Under the pieces are notes generated by a model. The model saw only the letters and a program-made list of their open reading frames with translations, was not told where the DNA came from and did not search any database. This document shows positions 46,916-58,990 of a stretch of DNA of 64,000 nt, one piece after another (position 1 is the stretch's first letter; every line of letters begins with the position of its first letter). This stretch comes from Papio anubis (taxonomy: Eukaryota; Chordata; Mammalia; Primates; Cercopithecidae). The stretch spans positions 189,151,987 to 189,215,986 of the forward strand of contig NC_044977.1 in assembly GCF_008728515.1 (NCBI RefSeq). The letters are read 5' to 3'. A program made the position numbers and the translations under genes.

Positions 46916-47110
46916 GAAGCCAATTACATGATAGACAGGGTGACTGTCTTTATCATGCAATATCTGGATAGGTATCGTATCTAGTTTGCCTTGACATTCT
47001 CTGTTTAAGCCTGGCATAATTATTAATCGTGTCTCACTTCACTCCTAAAGAGTGTCCCAGTCTGGTCAATAATGATGGGGCATATTCTCTGGCTTCTTTG
47101 GCCTGATGAT

Positions 47111-47420
47111 TTTTTTTTTTTTTTTTTTTTTTTTTGAGACAGGGTCTTGCTCTGTCACCCAGGCTGGAGTGTAGTGGTGTGATCCCAGCTCACTGCAGCC
47201 TCGAACTCCCAGGCTCAAGCAATCCTCTCACCTCAGCCTCCCCAGGTAGCTGGGACTATAGGCAAGAGCCACCATGCCCAGCTAATTTGTAAAAGATTTT
47301 TTTAGAGACAAGGTCTCACTGTGTTGCCCAGGCTAGTCTCAAACTCCTGAACTCAAGCAATCCTCCCACCTTAGCCTCCCAAAGTGCTGGAATTACAGGA
47401 GTGAGTCACCACTCCCAGCC
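47111..47420 (-). mobile_element. Alu SINE (old, AluJ-like)
   Basis: Reverse Alu with a 25-base T tail. The 'gagacagggtcttgctctg' form and many CpG losses suggest an old subfamily. Confidence 0.93.
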
Positions 47421-47519
47421 TTAGCTGAGAGGATCTTAATTGTAGCTTCAAAGAGTTTCTTTAAAACTCTACTTAAATTAATATACTGGGAAAGTAAATA
47501 AGATTTTTTGAGCCCTGAT

Positions 47520-47700
47520 TGTAAGCGTCAGATCCTTTACATAAATTGTGCTAGGCCCATTCCATAAAATGCTTTGTTTAGTCCTTCCCTCAGGACTTAA
47601 CAAATTAAGGATACTCCCTCCCATTCTGCCAATGAGGAAATAAGGTCATAGAACAGTTAAAGTAACTTGCCCAATGTTACAAGGCTAAAGAGGTCAATTT
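47520..47700 (-). repeat. MIR SINE fragment
   Basis: 'ccaatgaggaaataaggtca' followed by 'taacttgcccaatgttac' is the reverse-oriented MIR core. Confidence 0.6.
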
Positions 47701-48003
47701 ACATTTGAACTGGTTAAAGCCTTTTATAAAGTATCTTCACATGCACGTGTGTGTTTAAAATGATTCTTCATGACTCACAATAGGACAAGACTGGCGACAG
47801 TTAAATGATGTCCGTGCTTATCTGCAAACAAGCAGATTTCTGCACGTGGGCTCTACCACCCATGACCACGGCATTCAACAACAATTTTAGAGTCATACAG
47901 TTGTTTCTCCCTCAGCCCATCATTTTCCAGTGAGGTACAACTCTAGGGTGAGAAAGGGAATGGGAAAGTATTCAGAAAGAAAAATTAAACTTTATATACT
48001 TAC

Positions 48004-48206
48004 AGTTTGTATAGATGGGTTTTCGAAACGGCTTTCCCTTAGAAAAGATGAATGCTACTGTGATATAGTTGATGGTGGTGATGGGCCACAGTGTGGTGGT
48101 CTCAAAACTTAAAATTGAACCAGGAATCAGAGTTGCATTTCCAGTCCAGTTTCTTTCCAGACTCATAGTTGTTGAAAAATTACTTTGGTTGGCCAGGAAA
48201 CACTCA
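48004..48206 (-). CDS. ATP13A5: ATP13A5 coding exon with glycosylation-prone loop
   Basis: 203 bases: one base finishing a split Ser codon, 67 codons, and one base of the next Tyr codon. It opens ECFLANQSNFSTTMSLE and ends KGKPFRKPIYTN. Four N-glycosylation sequons (NQS, NFS, NWT, NAT) crowd the first third, so this loop probably faces the lumen or outside. A membrane helix (TTINYITVAFIFS) follows, then a basic stretch (KGKPFRK). Borders are TTTTGTAG before and T|GTAAGT after. Confidence 0.97.
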
Positions 48207-48840
48207 CTACAAAAGAATCACCAGTGTTTATGAAACATTTTATTCCATTTTTATCCATTAGGTGAAAAAAAAATAGTTTAATCACTACCATGGGATTTTA
48301 GCTTTCAAACTATGTCAGCCAGTAACTACCAAGACATATTCTGTTCACCCCTTGCAATGACAAAGCAGAAATAAAAGGAAGTCAAGATTGTTCTTTGTCC
48401 GGCATTCCATTTGGAACAAGTGATCTACCTTGAAAGGGCCTGAATGACAATATTTTATGAATTCCTATCAATTCAAAGAGTAAATACACCATGTCAATTA
48501 AGCTGTGTGTGTGTGGTTTTCTCTTCTGTGGACTAAGCAAGACTCCTAACATGGGTTTTGAGTTTGAGTCTCCCACTCCAATTTACTTCCCTCGCATAGC
48601 TAAAGGATCTTCCTGAAAATCTGAACATGACAATCTGCTGCTTATAAGGGGTCTACGGCTCTATTTTGCTGATAAATTAAGCTCAAACTTCTCCAACTGG
48701 CCTATGAGATCTCTGCATCCTGGTCTCACTCTACCTTTTCTGTCTTACCTTTTGCCACTCCTCCCATGCTCTATACACTCCAAACATACAGGATTATTCC
48801 CTGTTCCCCACATATCAATTTGCATACCTGTTGGGTTGGA

Positions 48841-48989
48841 TGTGCTATTGCCTTTAACTGAGATATAACATCCACCCTTCAAACATCTCTGCATCTGAAA
48901 TGCCTTTACTTTTGCTGGCAAGTGGAAGTAGTGCCCACAAGAGTAAAGGCATTTTTAAAAATGTTATCTCAGTTAAAGGCAATAGCACA
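48841..48989. repeat. nested inverted repeat
   Basis: The outer arms (48841-48871 and 48961-48989) pair over 29 bases with one 2-base insertion. The inner arms (48898-48910 and 48942-48954) pair perfectly over 13 bases. Confidence 0.95.
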
Positions 48990-49054
48990 TGTAAATAAAG
49001 AATTGCAAAACAACTACTTTTGCAAGCTCATTGTTTTGCAATTCTTTATTTACA
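48990..49054. repeat. perfect 24-bp hairpin with 17-base loop
   Basis: Arms 48990-49013 and 49031-49054 are exact reverse complements (tgtaaataaagaattgcaaa... on the left). The loop is ctacttttgcaagctca. It directly adjoins the nested inverted repeat. Confidence 0.98.
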
Positions 49055-49423
49055 TAATTTTACGTCTTTGGGATGTGAATTCCTAGAATATAGGATTTTT
49101 TTGTGGTTTTATTTTTTGGTTTTAATCAAATTTACAATAGATTTTTGGCACCTAACACAGTGAGGTCACATAATATTTACTCAAAAAAAATATTTGCCCA
49201 AGATATGAGCTTTCCCAGTCCTGATTGATCTATTTCCAATGTTCTTTTTTTTAAATAAACCAATAAATTAGTTTCCACCAGCTTTCTTGCTCAGCTTGAA
49301 ACTTTTAAACCACTATTACAACTGTTTATAAATAAGGATTCATTTTCTAACGTGAACTCAAATGCAAGACTTAATACTTATTATCCTGGGCTCCCTGTAG
49401 TCTAGAAGTGTGCTTTGCACATA

Positions 49424-51820
49424 CAGGCACACTTTGCTTTATTGTATTTCACTTTATTGTGCTTCCCAGATACGGCGTTATTTACAAATTGAATGTTTGT
49501 GGCAACCTTGCATCTAGCAAGTCTATTGGCACCATTTTTTAACAGTATGTGCTCGCTTTGTCTGTGTCAAATTTTGGTAAATTCTTGCAATATTTTAAAC
49601 TTTTTGAAATAATTACTACCTCTATTATTGTGATCTGTGATCAGTGATCTTTGCTGTTTTATCGTAATTGTTTTGAGATGCCACGAACTGTGCCTTTATA
49701 AGAATGCAAATTTAATCAATAAATATTGTGTGTGTCTGACTGCTCCACTGACTGACTGTTTCCGCATCTCTCTTCCTCTCCTAGGGCCTCCCTATTCCTT
49801 GAGAGACAATAATATTGAAATCTGTTCAATTAATAATCCCACAGTGGCCTCTAAGTGTTCAAGTGGAAGGAAGAGTCACATGTCTCTCTTTAAATAAAAA
49901 ACCAGAAATGGGTAAGCTTAGTGAGGAAGGCATGTCAAAATCCAAGACAGGCCAAAAGCTAGGCCTCTAGCACCAAACAGTTAGCCAAGCTGTGAATGCA
50001 AAGTAAGAGTTCTTGAAGAAAATTAAAAGTGTTATTCCAGTCAACACATGAATGATAGGGAAGTAAAATAGCCTTATTGCTGATATGAAGAAAATTTCAG
50101 TGGTCTGGATAGTGGATCAAACCAGCCACAACATTACTTTAAGCCAAAGTCTAATCCAGAGCAAGGCCCTAACTCCCTTCAATTCTTTGAAGGCTGAAGG
50201 CGGTGAGGAAGCTGCAGATGAAAAGTTTGAAACTAGCAAGAGGTTGGTTCCTAAGACTGAGAGAAAGGTGTCTCTATATGTAAAAGTACAAGGTGAAACA
50301 GCAAGTCTTGTAGCAGCTGCAGCAAGTGATCCAGAAGATTTAACTAAGGCAATTAATGAAGGTGACTACACAGCTCTCAGTGGAAATGAAACAGCCTCTT
50401 CTATTGGAAGAAGATGTCTTCTAGGACTTTAATAACTAGAGATAAGTCAGTAACTGGATTCAAGGCTCCAAGGGAGAGGCTATCTCTCTTATTAGGGGCT
50501 AATGCAGCTGGTGACTTTAAGTTGATGCCAATGCTCATTTGCTATTCTGAAAATCCTAGGGCCCTTAAGGATTATGCTAACTCTACTTTGCCTGTGCTCT
50601 AGAAATGGAACAACAAAGTATAGATGACAGCACATCTGTTTACAGCATGGTTTACTGAATATTTCAAGCCCACTGTTCAGACCTACTGCTTAGAAAAAAA
50701 AGATTCCTTTCAAAATGTTACTGTTTATTGACAATGCATCTAGTCACCCTCCAAGAGCACTGATGGAGATGTATAAGGAAATTAATGTTTTCATGCCTGC
50801 TAATACACATCTATTCTGTAGTCCATAGATTAAAGAGTAATTTCAAATTTCAAGTCTTATTTTTTAAGAAATACACTTTGTAAGACTATAGCTGCCATAG
50901 AGAGTGATTTGTTTATTGGATCTGGGCAAAGAAAATTGAAAACCTTGTGGAAAGAATTCAACATTCTAGATGTCATTCATAACATTCATGATTCATGGGA
51001 GAAGGTAAAAACATCAACATTAACCAATATTAACGGAAGTTTGCAAGAAGTTGATTCAACCTTCATGAATGACTTTTTGGGGTTCAAGACTTCGGTGGAG
51101 GTTGTAACTGTAGATATGGTGGAAATAGCAAGAGAACTAGAATTAGAAGTGGAGCCTGAGATGTGACTGAATTGCTGCAATCTCATGATAAAATTTGAAT
51201 GGATGAAGAGTTGCTTCATATGGATGAGCAAAGAAAGTGGTTTCTTGAGATGGAATCTGCTCCTGGTGAAGATGTCGTAAACATTGTTGAAATGAAAACA
51301 AAGGATTTAGAATATTATATAAGCTTACTGGACAAAGCACCAGCAGGGTTTGCGAGAATTGACTTCAATTTTGAAAGTACTGAAATGGGATAAAATGCTG
51401 TTAAACAGCCTCACTTGCTACAGAGAAATATCTCATGAAAGGAAGAGTCAATCAACGAGGCAAACTTTATTGTTGTCTTATTTTACGAAATTGTCACAGC
51501 TGCCCTAGCCTTCAACAACCACTACCTTGATCAGTCAGCAGCCACTCAGCTTGAGGTAAGGCTCTCCACCAGCAAAAAGATTATGACTTGCTGAAGGCTC
51601 AGATGATCATTAGCATTTTTTAGCAATAAATTATTTTGAAATTAAGGCACGTACTTTTTTAGACATAATGCTATTGCACACCCGATAGACTACAGTATAG
51701 TGTAAACATAACTTTTATATGGACTGGGAAACCAGAACTTCATGTGACTGGCTTTATTGCAATATCCACTTTACTATGGTAGTCTGGAACCAAACCCACA
51801 ATATCTCTGAGGTAGGCCTG
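49424..51820 (+). mobile_element. Tigger1 DNA transposon, nearly full length
   Basis: The element starts CAGGCACACTTTGCTTTATTG and ends GAGGTAGGCCTG. TA dinucleotides flank it (49422-49423, 51821-51822), the target of Tc1/mariner-pogo transposons. Its 2397 bp is close to the recalled 2.4-kb consensus. Order and content match Tigger1 throughout. Confidence 0.95.
49815..51640 (+). pseudogene. Tigger1 transposase, broken
   Basis: The pogo-type transposase once cut and rejoined Tigger1 ends. Recognisable pieces include the N-terminal DNA-binding part (cut short by a change near 49890), 50085-50432 (LTPFNSLKAEGGEEAADEKF), 50414-50602 (LSLLLGANAAGDFKLMPML) and 50909-51166 (VEIARELELEVEPEM). Stops and shifts separate them, so it is a fossil. 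Confidence 0.9.
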
Positions 51821-52510
51821 TAGTAGATGTTCCATAGTCACAAAGCATTTTTACAAAAAGAGGAACAGACAGACTAGATGGCCTGAATTATAGAGTTTAA
51901 TACCAAAGAATATCTAGTCCAATATATTTACATTAAGGTAATAAAATTGAGGGCCAGTACGGCACATCTAGTTAGTGATAGAGTCAGGAATTCTTAGAAT
52001 TCCTGATTTCCTATCCATCCTCCTTTGGCTACAACATACTGTCTTCTAGGTTCAGTCAAAACTTGAGTTCTCTGAGTATATGCACTCCAATTTTGGAAAA
52101 AATCTAGTTTTGAAACGGAATGAGATTCTATATCCCTAGTTATACTTGAATTGCTGAATTTTTTTTTAATCTAAATGACAACCTCATCATTTGCTAGTTT
52201 TCAATCTGTGTTTTACTGATTTCTGGTGCTCTGTGGAGTGAGGGGCAGTTTGCACATGTCCTATTTCAAAGAGAGCAGCTCTTTTCCTGCCTTTTCTTTT
52301 ACCAGCAGAAAGGCTTTGTCAGCTAAATAAAGCTTGAGCCATTGGCACTATAGCCTACCTCAAAAACATTAAAACCCAGGGAAGTAAAGAGATTTGTCCT
52401 GAATCCCGTGTTCCAACTCAGTCAGAACAAGGATACCATCAACTCACACTTTAATGTTCATTTGGGAAAAAGCAAAATAATGTAAACAAATCTCTCTCAT
52501 ATGTCTATAT

Positions 52511-52728
52511 CAGGGGCCTGCAAACTACAGCCCACAGGCCAAATCTGATTCATCACCTGATTTTGTAGGTAATGTTTTATTAGAATACAGCCACACCCAC
52601 TTGTTTACCTATTGTCTATGGCTGCTTTTGTGCTGCAACAGTGGAGTTGACTAGCTGCAAAGAGGCCATGTAGTGCACAAAGCCTACTTACGATCTGGCC
52701 CTCTACAAGAAATGTTTGCCAACCCCTG
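52511..52728. mobile_element. hAT-type nonautonomous DNA element
   Basis: Inverted ends CAGGGGCCTGCAAAC and GTTTGCCAACCCCTG bound 218 bp. Eight-base flanks GTCTATAT and GTCTGTAA agree at six positions, as for an aged 8-bp hAT duplication. The interior text ('tattgtctatggctgctttt') is a common mammalian repeat. Confidence 0.8.
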
Positions 52729-53005
52729 GTCTGTAAAATGTACAAAGTACCAGGGAATTAATATATTCATTCAGTCAACCAGTTGTTAGATCTATACATT
52801 AACAACCAATGTGACAGATCTCTTCCCACCCACTCCACCCCAGTAGTCCATGGATTAACTGTGTTCTGTCCCATCATTTGAGTTTTGCAGCGACACAATT
52901 TTATTAATTAAAAGCTTTAGGGTATATGCTCAAGTCAAGTTATTCAATGTCATGGGTTATTTATTAAATCACCTTTCAAAAGGAACACTAAGAAAATGAA
53001 CTTAC

Positions 53006-53180
53006 CTATATTGGTAGACCTCACAATACCAAGGCTGCTGCTTCACATAGAGAAATGCACTGATCTGCACAATGCAGGAGAAACAGGAATTCAAAAATAT
53101 TGACAGCAGCAAAGGGGGAGAAAGGAGCTGTCCTGCTGGTCTATATGGAGCCAGCTTTGGGTAGGCATGAGTTGAACTCA
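53006..53180 (-). CDS. ATP13A5: ATP13A5 coding exon, membrane segment
   Basis: 175 bases: TG completing a Met codon, 57 codons, and AG of a Ser codon. It opens SSTHAYPKLAPYRPAGQLLS, crosses the membrane in SPPLLLSIFLNSCFSCIV, and continues ISAFLYVKQQPWYCEVYQY. The acceptor is TGTCTTTCAG and the donor AG|GTAAGT. The polar first third fits a cytosolic loop between helices of a P5B ATPase; the text joins perfectly to the glycosylation-loop exon. Confidence 0.97.
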
Positions 53181-53796
53181 CTGAAAGACAAATGCATTTT
53201 TTCCTATTACAATCTTATCATTGAGAATAAAAGGTTGAGATTGAGATGCATATTATCTTGAGTCTGGCATTGGGATTCAGATTGAGCAGACATGAACAGA
53301 AGATTTACACCTAGGTAAGCACATTGCCTGGTGGCACATCCAGTCTGTCTTCACCTTCAGAAATAAAAAATAGTGGGTTAGAAAGTTATGTAATTATTAG
53401 ATTTACCATATCACATGGTGCAAATATTTTCTCCATAACCAGACTGACCAGAAATTGTGTGTAAAAGAGGGAATGGCCTTCCTTATGGGACAAGCAGTAC
53501 TAATATTATGTTTCAGTGATGACAGGAAAGTGGAGAGTTAGAATGAGGAGAATAAGGAGGAAGATAGCTAGATTCATCTTCATATGCTGGAAAATTAAAA
53601 AAAAAAAAACACTCACTCTATTATTCATTCCGCCAACTTTCTCTGAGCATGTCAGTGTGCCAGGCCCTGTGATAGGTGCCAGGCACTCTGATGGATGCCA
53701 GAGATGTGTTAAGTGTCTCTCTGGATACACAGGTGGATGGGGGACTGCTGCTGTATATTACATAAAGAAAAAGAACTCATTAAAAATACTGCTTCT

Positions 53797-54076
53797 GTGG
53801 GAGGCCGAGACGGGCAGATCACGCGATCAGGAGATCAAGACCATCCTGGCTAACATAGTGAAACCCCATCTCTACTAAAACAATACAATAAATTAGCCAG
53901 GTGTGGTGGCAGGTGCCTGTAGGCCCAGCTACTCGGGAGGCTGAGGCAGGAGAATGGTGTGAACCCAGAAGGCGGAGCTTGCAGTGAGCCGAGATCACGC
54001 CACTGCACTCCAGCCTGAGCGACAGAGCAAGACTCCGTCTCAAAAAAATAAAAAATAAACAAACAAATAAATAAAT
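53797..54076 (+). mobile_element. Alu SINE, 5' truncated
   Basis: Starts inside the left arm at 'gtgggaggccgagacgggca' and ends in an (AAATA)n-like tail. AATACTGCTTCT (53785-53796) and AATATTGCTTCT (54077-54088) are the target copies. Confidence 0.95.
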
Positions 54077-54884
54077 AATATTGCTTCTAAATGAGAATGT
54101 TAAACTATATTGTATTTTTGATTTCAGGGTTTTTTTTTTATTTAAAGGGTTTGGAAATGGGCAGAAATTAAAAAGAACAACTATTTAAAAAAGACAACTA
54201 CATCCTTCTTAGTAGCTACATATTTGAACATGCTGATGAAAATGAAATGTATTTGCTTCTCAAGGCAGAGCAGGAAGGAAGCATGAGGACAGGAATTTGA
54301 ATTTAAAGATTGATATTGTAGTCATGTTTCAGTTCCTGTCTTCATACCTGTCACCTCTTCCCTTCTCACAGCTTAACACTGGTTTCTTTGATGTAAGGGA
54401 AAAAGTGGGGTGTGCATATTTAAGTGTGTATTTCTGCATGTACAGGTAGGGTAGGGGGAAATGGGTGTCCAATTTGGGATGATAAAACTCTATAGTAGGT
54501 CTCTGGTTTGTTCAATCTGTGTTCTGGGGTAATCATGTAAACTCCCTGGTCCTTCATTTTCTCACAGATAAAATGAGTGTGTTGGAATGCCTAAATGGTA
54601 CCCAAAGGCCCTTTCAACTCTTTTATTCTAAAGCTCTATGACTAAGTCTTTACCTATACCAGATCAATCAATGTTTTCCTGGCAGGGTGCTGGGCTAGAG
54701 TCTGTGGGGTGTGCAGAGATGAGAAGTACATTCCACCTGCCTTCAAAGAGTTTGAAGTCCAGTGAAAGACACAGACAGATTGTGTAATAAAGAAGTTGGC
54801 TGGTTTTTCCTGGTATGTATCCTTTAAATCTTTGAAATGCCCTGAGTGATAGTAGTATTTTTCTTATGCATGGTGGGCCTTGGG

Positions 54885-55550
54885 AGTTTATGCTAACAAG
54901 ATGACTCATGGTGGGAATGAGGAGCGTTTGTGTTAAGATGACTCAGGAAGAGTCCTGCCAACGCCCAAAAGACCATCTATATGATTAGAGGGTGGAGCTT
55001 TGATCCACAAGATGTCAACCTGATCTCCAGGTAGGGGAGTGGGGTTAGAGACTGAGTTTGACTTAACAGCCAATGATTCAATCAATCATGTCTACATAAT
55101 GAAACCTTAATAAAAACTCCAGACACCGAAGCTCAGGTGAGCTTCCCTGGTTGGTAGTACTCTGCATATTGTCACCCATCAATGTGCCAAGAGGGTGAGG
55201 CATCCTGACTTCACGGGGAAGGGACAATGGCAGTGTTTCTCTTGTTTGAGATCCCTAATAGACCTAGCCCTAGGTGTCTCTTCCTTTGGTTCTGATTTAT
55301 GTCTTTTTGCTATAATAAAACTGCAGTCATAAGTATAACACTTTCCTGAGTTCTGTAAATTGTAGCAAATTGTTGAACCTGAGGGAGTAATGGGAACTCC
55401 TAAGTTTGTAACCAACTAATCAGAAGTTCAGGTGGTCTAGAGAGCCCCACACTTGAGGCTGGTGTCTGAAGTGAGGGCATTCTTGTGGAGGCTGTACCCT
55501 TAATCTCTAAAGTTTGCCCTAATTCTGGGTGGTTGGTGTCAGAAGCCATT
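54885..55550 (+). mobile_element. LTR, probably ERVL-related
   Basis: Text such as 'aatcaatcatgtctacataa', 'ccttaataaaaactccaga', 'gctataataaaactgcagtc' and 'cctaagtttgtaaccaac' follows the order of a common mammalian LTR with TATA and poly(A) boxes. Ends and family are uncertain. Confidence 0.5.
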
Positions 55551-55814
55551 GCTTGGGTCCACGAAGAAGGGGCGCACAGTGTGGTCTGTGATCAGTGCTG
55601 AGAAGTGCAAGGAAATTGTGCTTCCAGGTCACAGAAGGCAGAAGCTTTACTGCTTGGAGTTCTCTCTGTATTCCAGCATCCAAAGCAGAATGTAGCTATA
55701 AATTCATAAAGAGGCTGCAGGTAGTGGAGAGAGGTAAAATTGCATCTCTGTGTATCTGGCTTCTACCTCTTTGGTCTTCTCTCTCATGCTCCTTGTAGTT
55801 TCTTGTCTTTCTTT

Positions 55815-56260
55815 TACACAGTAACTGTGGTAGACTGAATTGCTGGCTTCATAGTCGTGGGGTATACTTTGTCATCCCTTAATTTTGGGCTTCCCTGTGT
55901 GACTTTCTCTGGCCAAAGAGATGTTAACATAGACTTCAAACATGCTTGCACAGCTGGGCTTGCTCTATGGCTCTGCTTTCTGTGACTCACAATGAGAAAA
56001 TACCAAATCTGTCCATTCAACCTGGCCTCAGAATGAAAAATGTGGAGTAGACCTGAATCAAATCCAAAAGCGTTAACCAAGATCAACTGATCTACATATT
56101 AGAGTGGACTGGCTCAGCTGTGCTCACCTAGATCAGCTAAATGGCAATCAACTTACAGACCCATGAATGGGAAGAATTACTGCCTGATGGTATAAATGCT
56201 GAGTTTTGGCGGTGGGTTGTTACACAGCATTATTGAGGCAATACCTAATGCCTACAGCGT
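55815..56260 (+). mobile_element. MLT1-type solo LTR
   Basis: 'tggtagactgaattgctggc' opens and 'gagttttggcggtgggttgt' followed by 'tacacagcattattgag' closes, as in MLT1 LTRs. Confidence 0.65.
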
Positions 56261-56369
56261 TCTTACACAGAATATTCTGACTTTCTCCATGTTAGAGACT
56301 CTTACAACTTCTGACAGATAATCTGTATACCTGATTATAAATAAAAATAATTTTATGGCTACCATTGTG

Positions 56370-56570
56370 GGACATCTATTAGGTTTCAGAGGCTGTACTG
56401 TTTATAAACATGATTTTTATTTCCTTAAAAGCAAAATAGGTAAATTTTACAGGTGAAGAAACTGAGGCTCAAAAAATTAGTTTCCTTTGCTTAAAAACCC
56501 AGTTAGTGAGTGACAGCATGGCACTGGAAACCCAAGTATTTATGATTGTGAAGCCCTATGTTCTCTGCTC
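56370..56570 (-). repeat. MIR SINE
   Basis: 'acaggtgaagaaactgaggc' and 'acccagttagtgagtgaca' are the reverse-oriented MIR core. Confidence 0.65.
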
Positions 56571-58091
56571 TACAGCATATTGCAGTATGATGCATCTCAA
56601 AAATTAAAAACAAAATGAGGAGCCCTGCAATACAAGCTTGGATAGTAGTACTGTTTATGAGGATCCCCCCAAAACACTTTTCTGCATTATCTGGGTTTCC
56701 TTAAAATGATGATGATATATGCTATCAGATTGTATTCAGAGGAATACTAACTTCTGAAGTGTTATACAGTATTCAAAATTAATCATTCTCCCTTCTGAGT
56801 TCCCACAACACATTACTCACATTGCTGCTATAGTGCAGGGTGTCTTGCATTAAATCTAGTTGTTTACATCTGTACTCAGCAGACTCTGAGCTCCCTGAAG
56901 GAAGAAATCCTGTCTCATTCCACATTCTGTTTCTTACTAAACCCAGCACCGGATCTATTGCATGGGAAGGCTTCACAGTTTCAAATTCTATTCTTACAGT
57001 TTTTAATTATTTGGCATCATTTGGATATCTCGTAGTTGTGTTTCTCCTAAGTAGTTGGCTTACTTTTTATTCCAAACACTGAAAATCATATAAGACAAAT
57101 TTCAGGAGGTTCATGAACCCACCTAAACTACATGAAAAATTTAAGTGTGTATCGTGAGATTTCTAAGATGAAATGATTTGTATTTTCCATCAGATTATTT
57201 AAGTGGACCAAGACCCAGAAAAGGTTAGGAGTCATTGAAACACAGATGGGGTGTAGAGATACACTTATATAATGGGTGAGTCCCTCCGTACCTCCTTCTC
57301 TGGATACTGCCTTCTCCAAGGGCCTGGAATGGCTGGTCTAAATGGATCTGAATTTCATGATCCCACCTTCATTCAGAGAAATGAGGGGCCTAGAGGTGGG
57401 CATCTAATCCAAGTCAGGTCGATAAATTTTCTCTCCAAAATATTTGCAAATGGGACAATGAGAGGCTTGGCTCATTTGCTATAAGAAGGCAAACATAAAG
57501 GCTGCAAAGCCCCAGTCCTAGTGCCATTTTATGAGGTCAGCTGTAAGGTGAATAAATGGAAGAGAGATGGAAACAGTAAGAATGGAAAGAAGAGACACAA
57601 GGTGACCACCTGGAAATAAAGAAAGTGACCTCCATTTTTACCCTTTAGTGTTCTAGTCCTCCTCAGACCCAGGTGCTTCCGAGTTCCTGTTCTTAGATTT
57701 TTTGAGAATTATGTTCTTAAACAAACCCTCCCTCTATTTTCTTGACCTAATTTGAGTTCTTGTTGACAAGGACAGAGATGTGGCAAAACAAGCTCCCTTA
57801 AAAATACCGCTACACAAAATAGAGTCAAATTGGACTTCCAGACATGCATTGCCTGATCAACATCCCTCCTCACTTCATCTTATTTTTCTTCTAGATTTTC
57901 TGTGTAATGCATTATATTTTGTCTCCATACATTGCCTTAAAACCTTGTGGGAACAAGGCAGGGTGTGTATAGGTAAGTAAGTAAATAAATTAAATATGTG
58001 ATGGTATTGTCTCTTCCCAGAACCAATTCAGAGTTAAGGCCAAAAGCCTTAATCTGGAAACTTGGAAATGTAGGAAGCCTTAAAGAGAATA

Positions 58092-58457
58092 CAGATGCCC
58101 TTTGATTCACAATGGGGTTACTTTCTGATAAGCCCATTGCAAACTGAAAACATTTTTAAGTTGAAAATACATCTATACTGTACACCTAACCTACCGAATA
58201 CCATAGTTTAGCCTAGCCTAGCTCAAACATGCTCACAACACTTAATTAGGCTACAATTGAGCAAAATCATCTGGCAACACAGTACAATGTAGAGTATCTG
58301 TTGTTTAACCTCATGATTGCTGGGCTGGCTGGGAGCGGCAGCTTGCTGCCACTGCCCAGCATCCTAAGAGAGTAGCATTCTTCTGAATGTGCATCACTTT
58401 GGCACCATTGTAAAGTTAAAAACCATAAGTCAAACCATCGTAAATCAGGGACATCTG
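58092..58457. mobile_element. pogo/Tigger-like nonautonomous DNA element
   Basis: Inverted ends CAGATGCCCTTTGATTCAC and (reverse) CAGATGTCCCTGATTTAC bound 366 bp, with TA on both sides. No transposase is present. Confidence 0.75.
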
Positions 58458-58489
58458 TAATTTTACATTGATCATCAATTGGTGATGAC

Positions 58490-58990
58490 TCCTAAGGGCT
58501 GCAGATAAATGTCCACAGTTCTCAGACCAGCAGTCAAGATTCTCTGTGATTTGACCCAATTCACTTTTTCAATTTTTCAGTAAAAGATGTCACATACGCT
58601 GCAGTGTGGTCACATTAAAAACTCATACCCCATATTTATCAGCTTTCTCTTGCTCATACTGCTTCCTTCTACTTGAAATGCTCTTCTTTTAGCAAAAGAT
58701 CTTTGAAATTTATCCATCCTTCCTATTTTGATGCGAATGCTACTTCTTTCATGCATCAGTGCCTAGTATCTTTCTCCTTTCTCCACTGCTATCTCCTCCT
58801 TAACCCCAGATTATCAGAAAACATCTCTTCTTTCTCTGAACTCCCAAAGCATCTGCTGTTTTCTGCTACTCACTACTTTTAACTTGCGTCTTATTTGTTC
58901 ATGTATGTGAATCCCCCACTAAACTCTGAACTTGAACAATCAGTCTTCTCATGCCCCAGGAACCTATGTGGCTAATACACAGTGAGAGAT
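58490..58990 (+). repeat. L2 LINE fragment
   Basis: L2 3'-type order: 'gcttccttctacttgaaatg', 'cttctttcatgcatcagtgc', 'cccactaaactctgaact'. Confidence 0.6.

Larger units (their letters stand above)
42727..48003 (-). other. ATP13A5: ATP13A5 intron
   Basis: Packed with repeats: L2 (43025-43750) split by an Alu, Alu (45193-45499), old L1 (45500-46915) split by an Alu, Alu (47111-47420) and MIR (47520-47700). 43751-45190 holds nothing I can name. Confidence 0.85.
48590..49110 (+). repeat. L2 LINE fragment carrying inverted-repeat insertions
   Basis: L2-type text ('gataaattaagctcaaactt') leads in and 'gtctttgggatgtgaattcc' leads out. Two palindromic structures lie between them. Confidence 0.6.
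48207..53005 (-). other. ATP13A5: ATP13A5 intron
   Basis: Contains an L2 with inverted repeats (48590-49110), a near-complete Tigger1 (49424-51820), a MIR-like patch (51930-52050) and a hAT element (52511-52728). Confidence 0.85.

Noticed and set aside
48841..49054. MADE1-type MITE
   Set aside because: The TTGGGTTGG start faintly resembles MADE1, but the arms do not follow the MADE1 sequence and no TA-flanked ends fit.
50085..50432. 115-codon open frame on the plus strand as a gene
   Set aside because: It is a piece of broken Tigger1 transposase; the frame fails on both sides.
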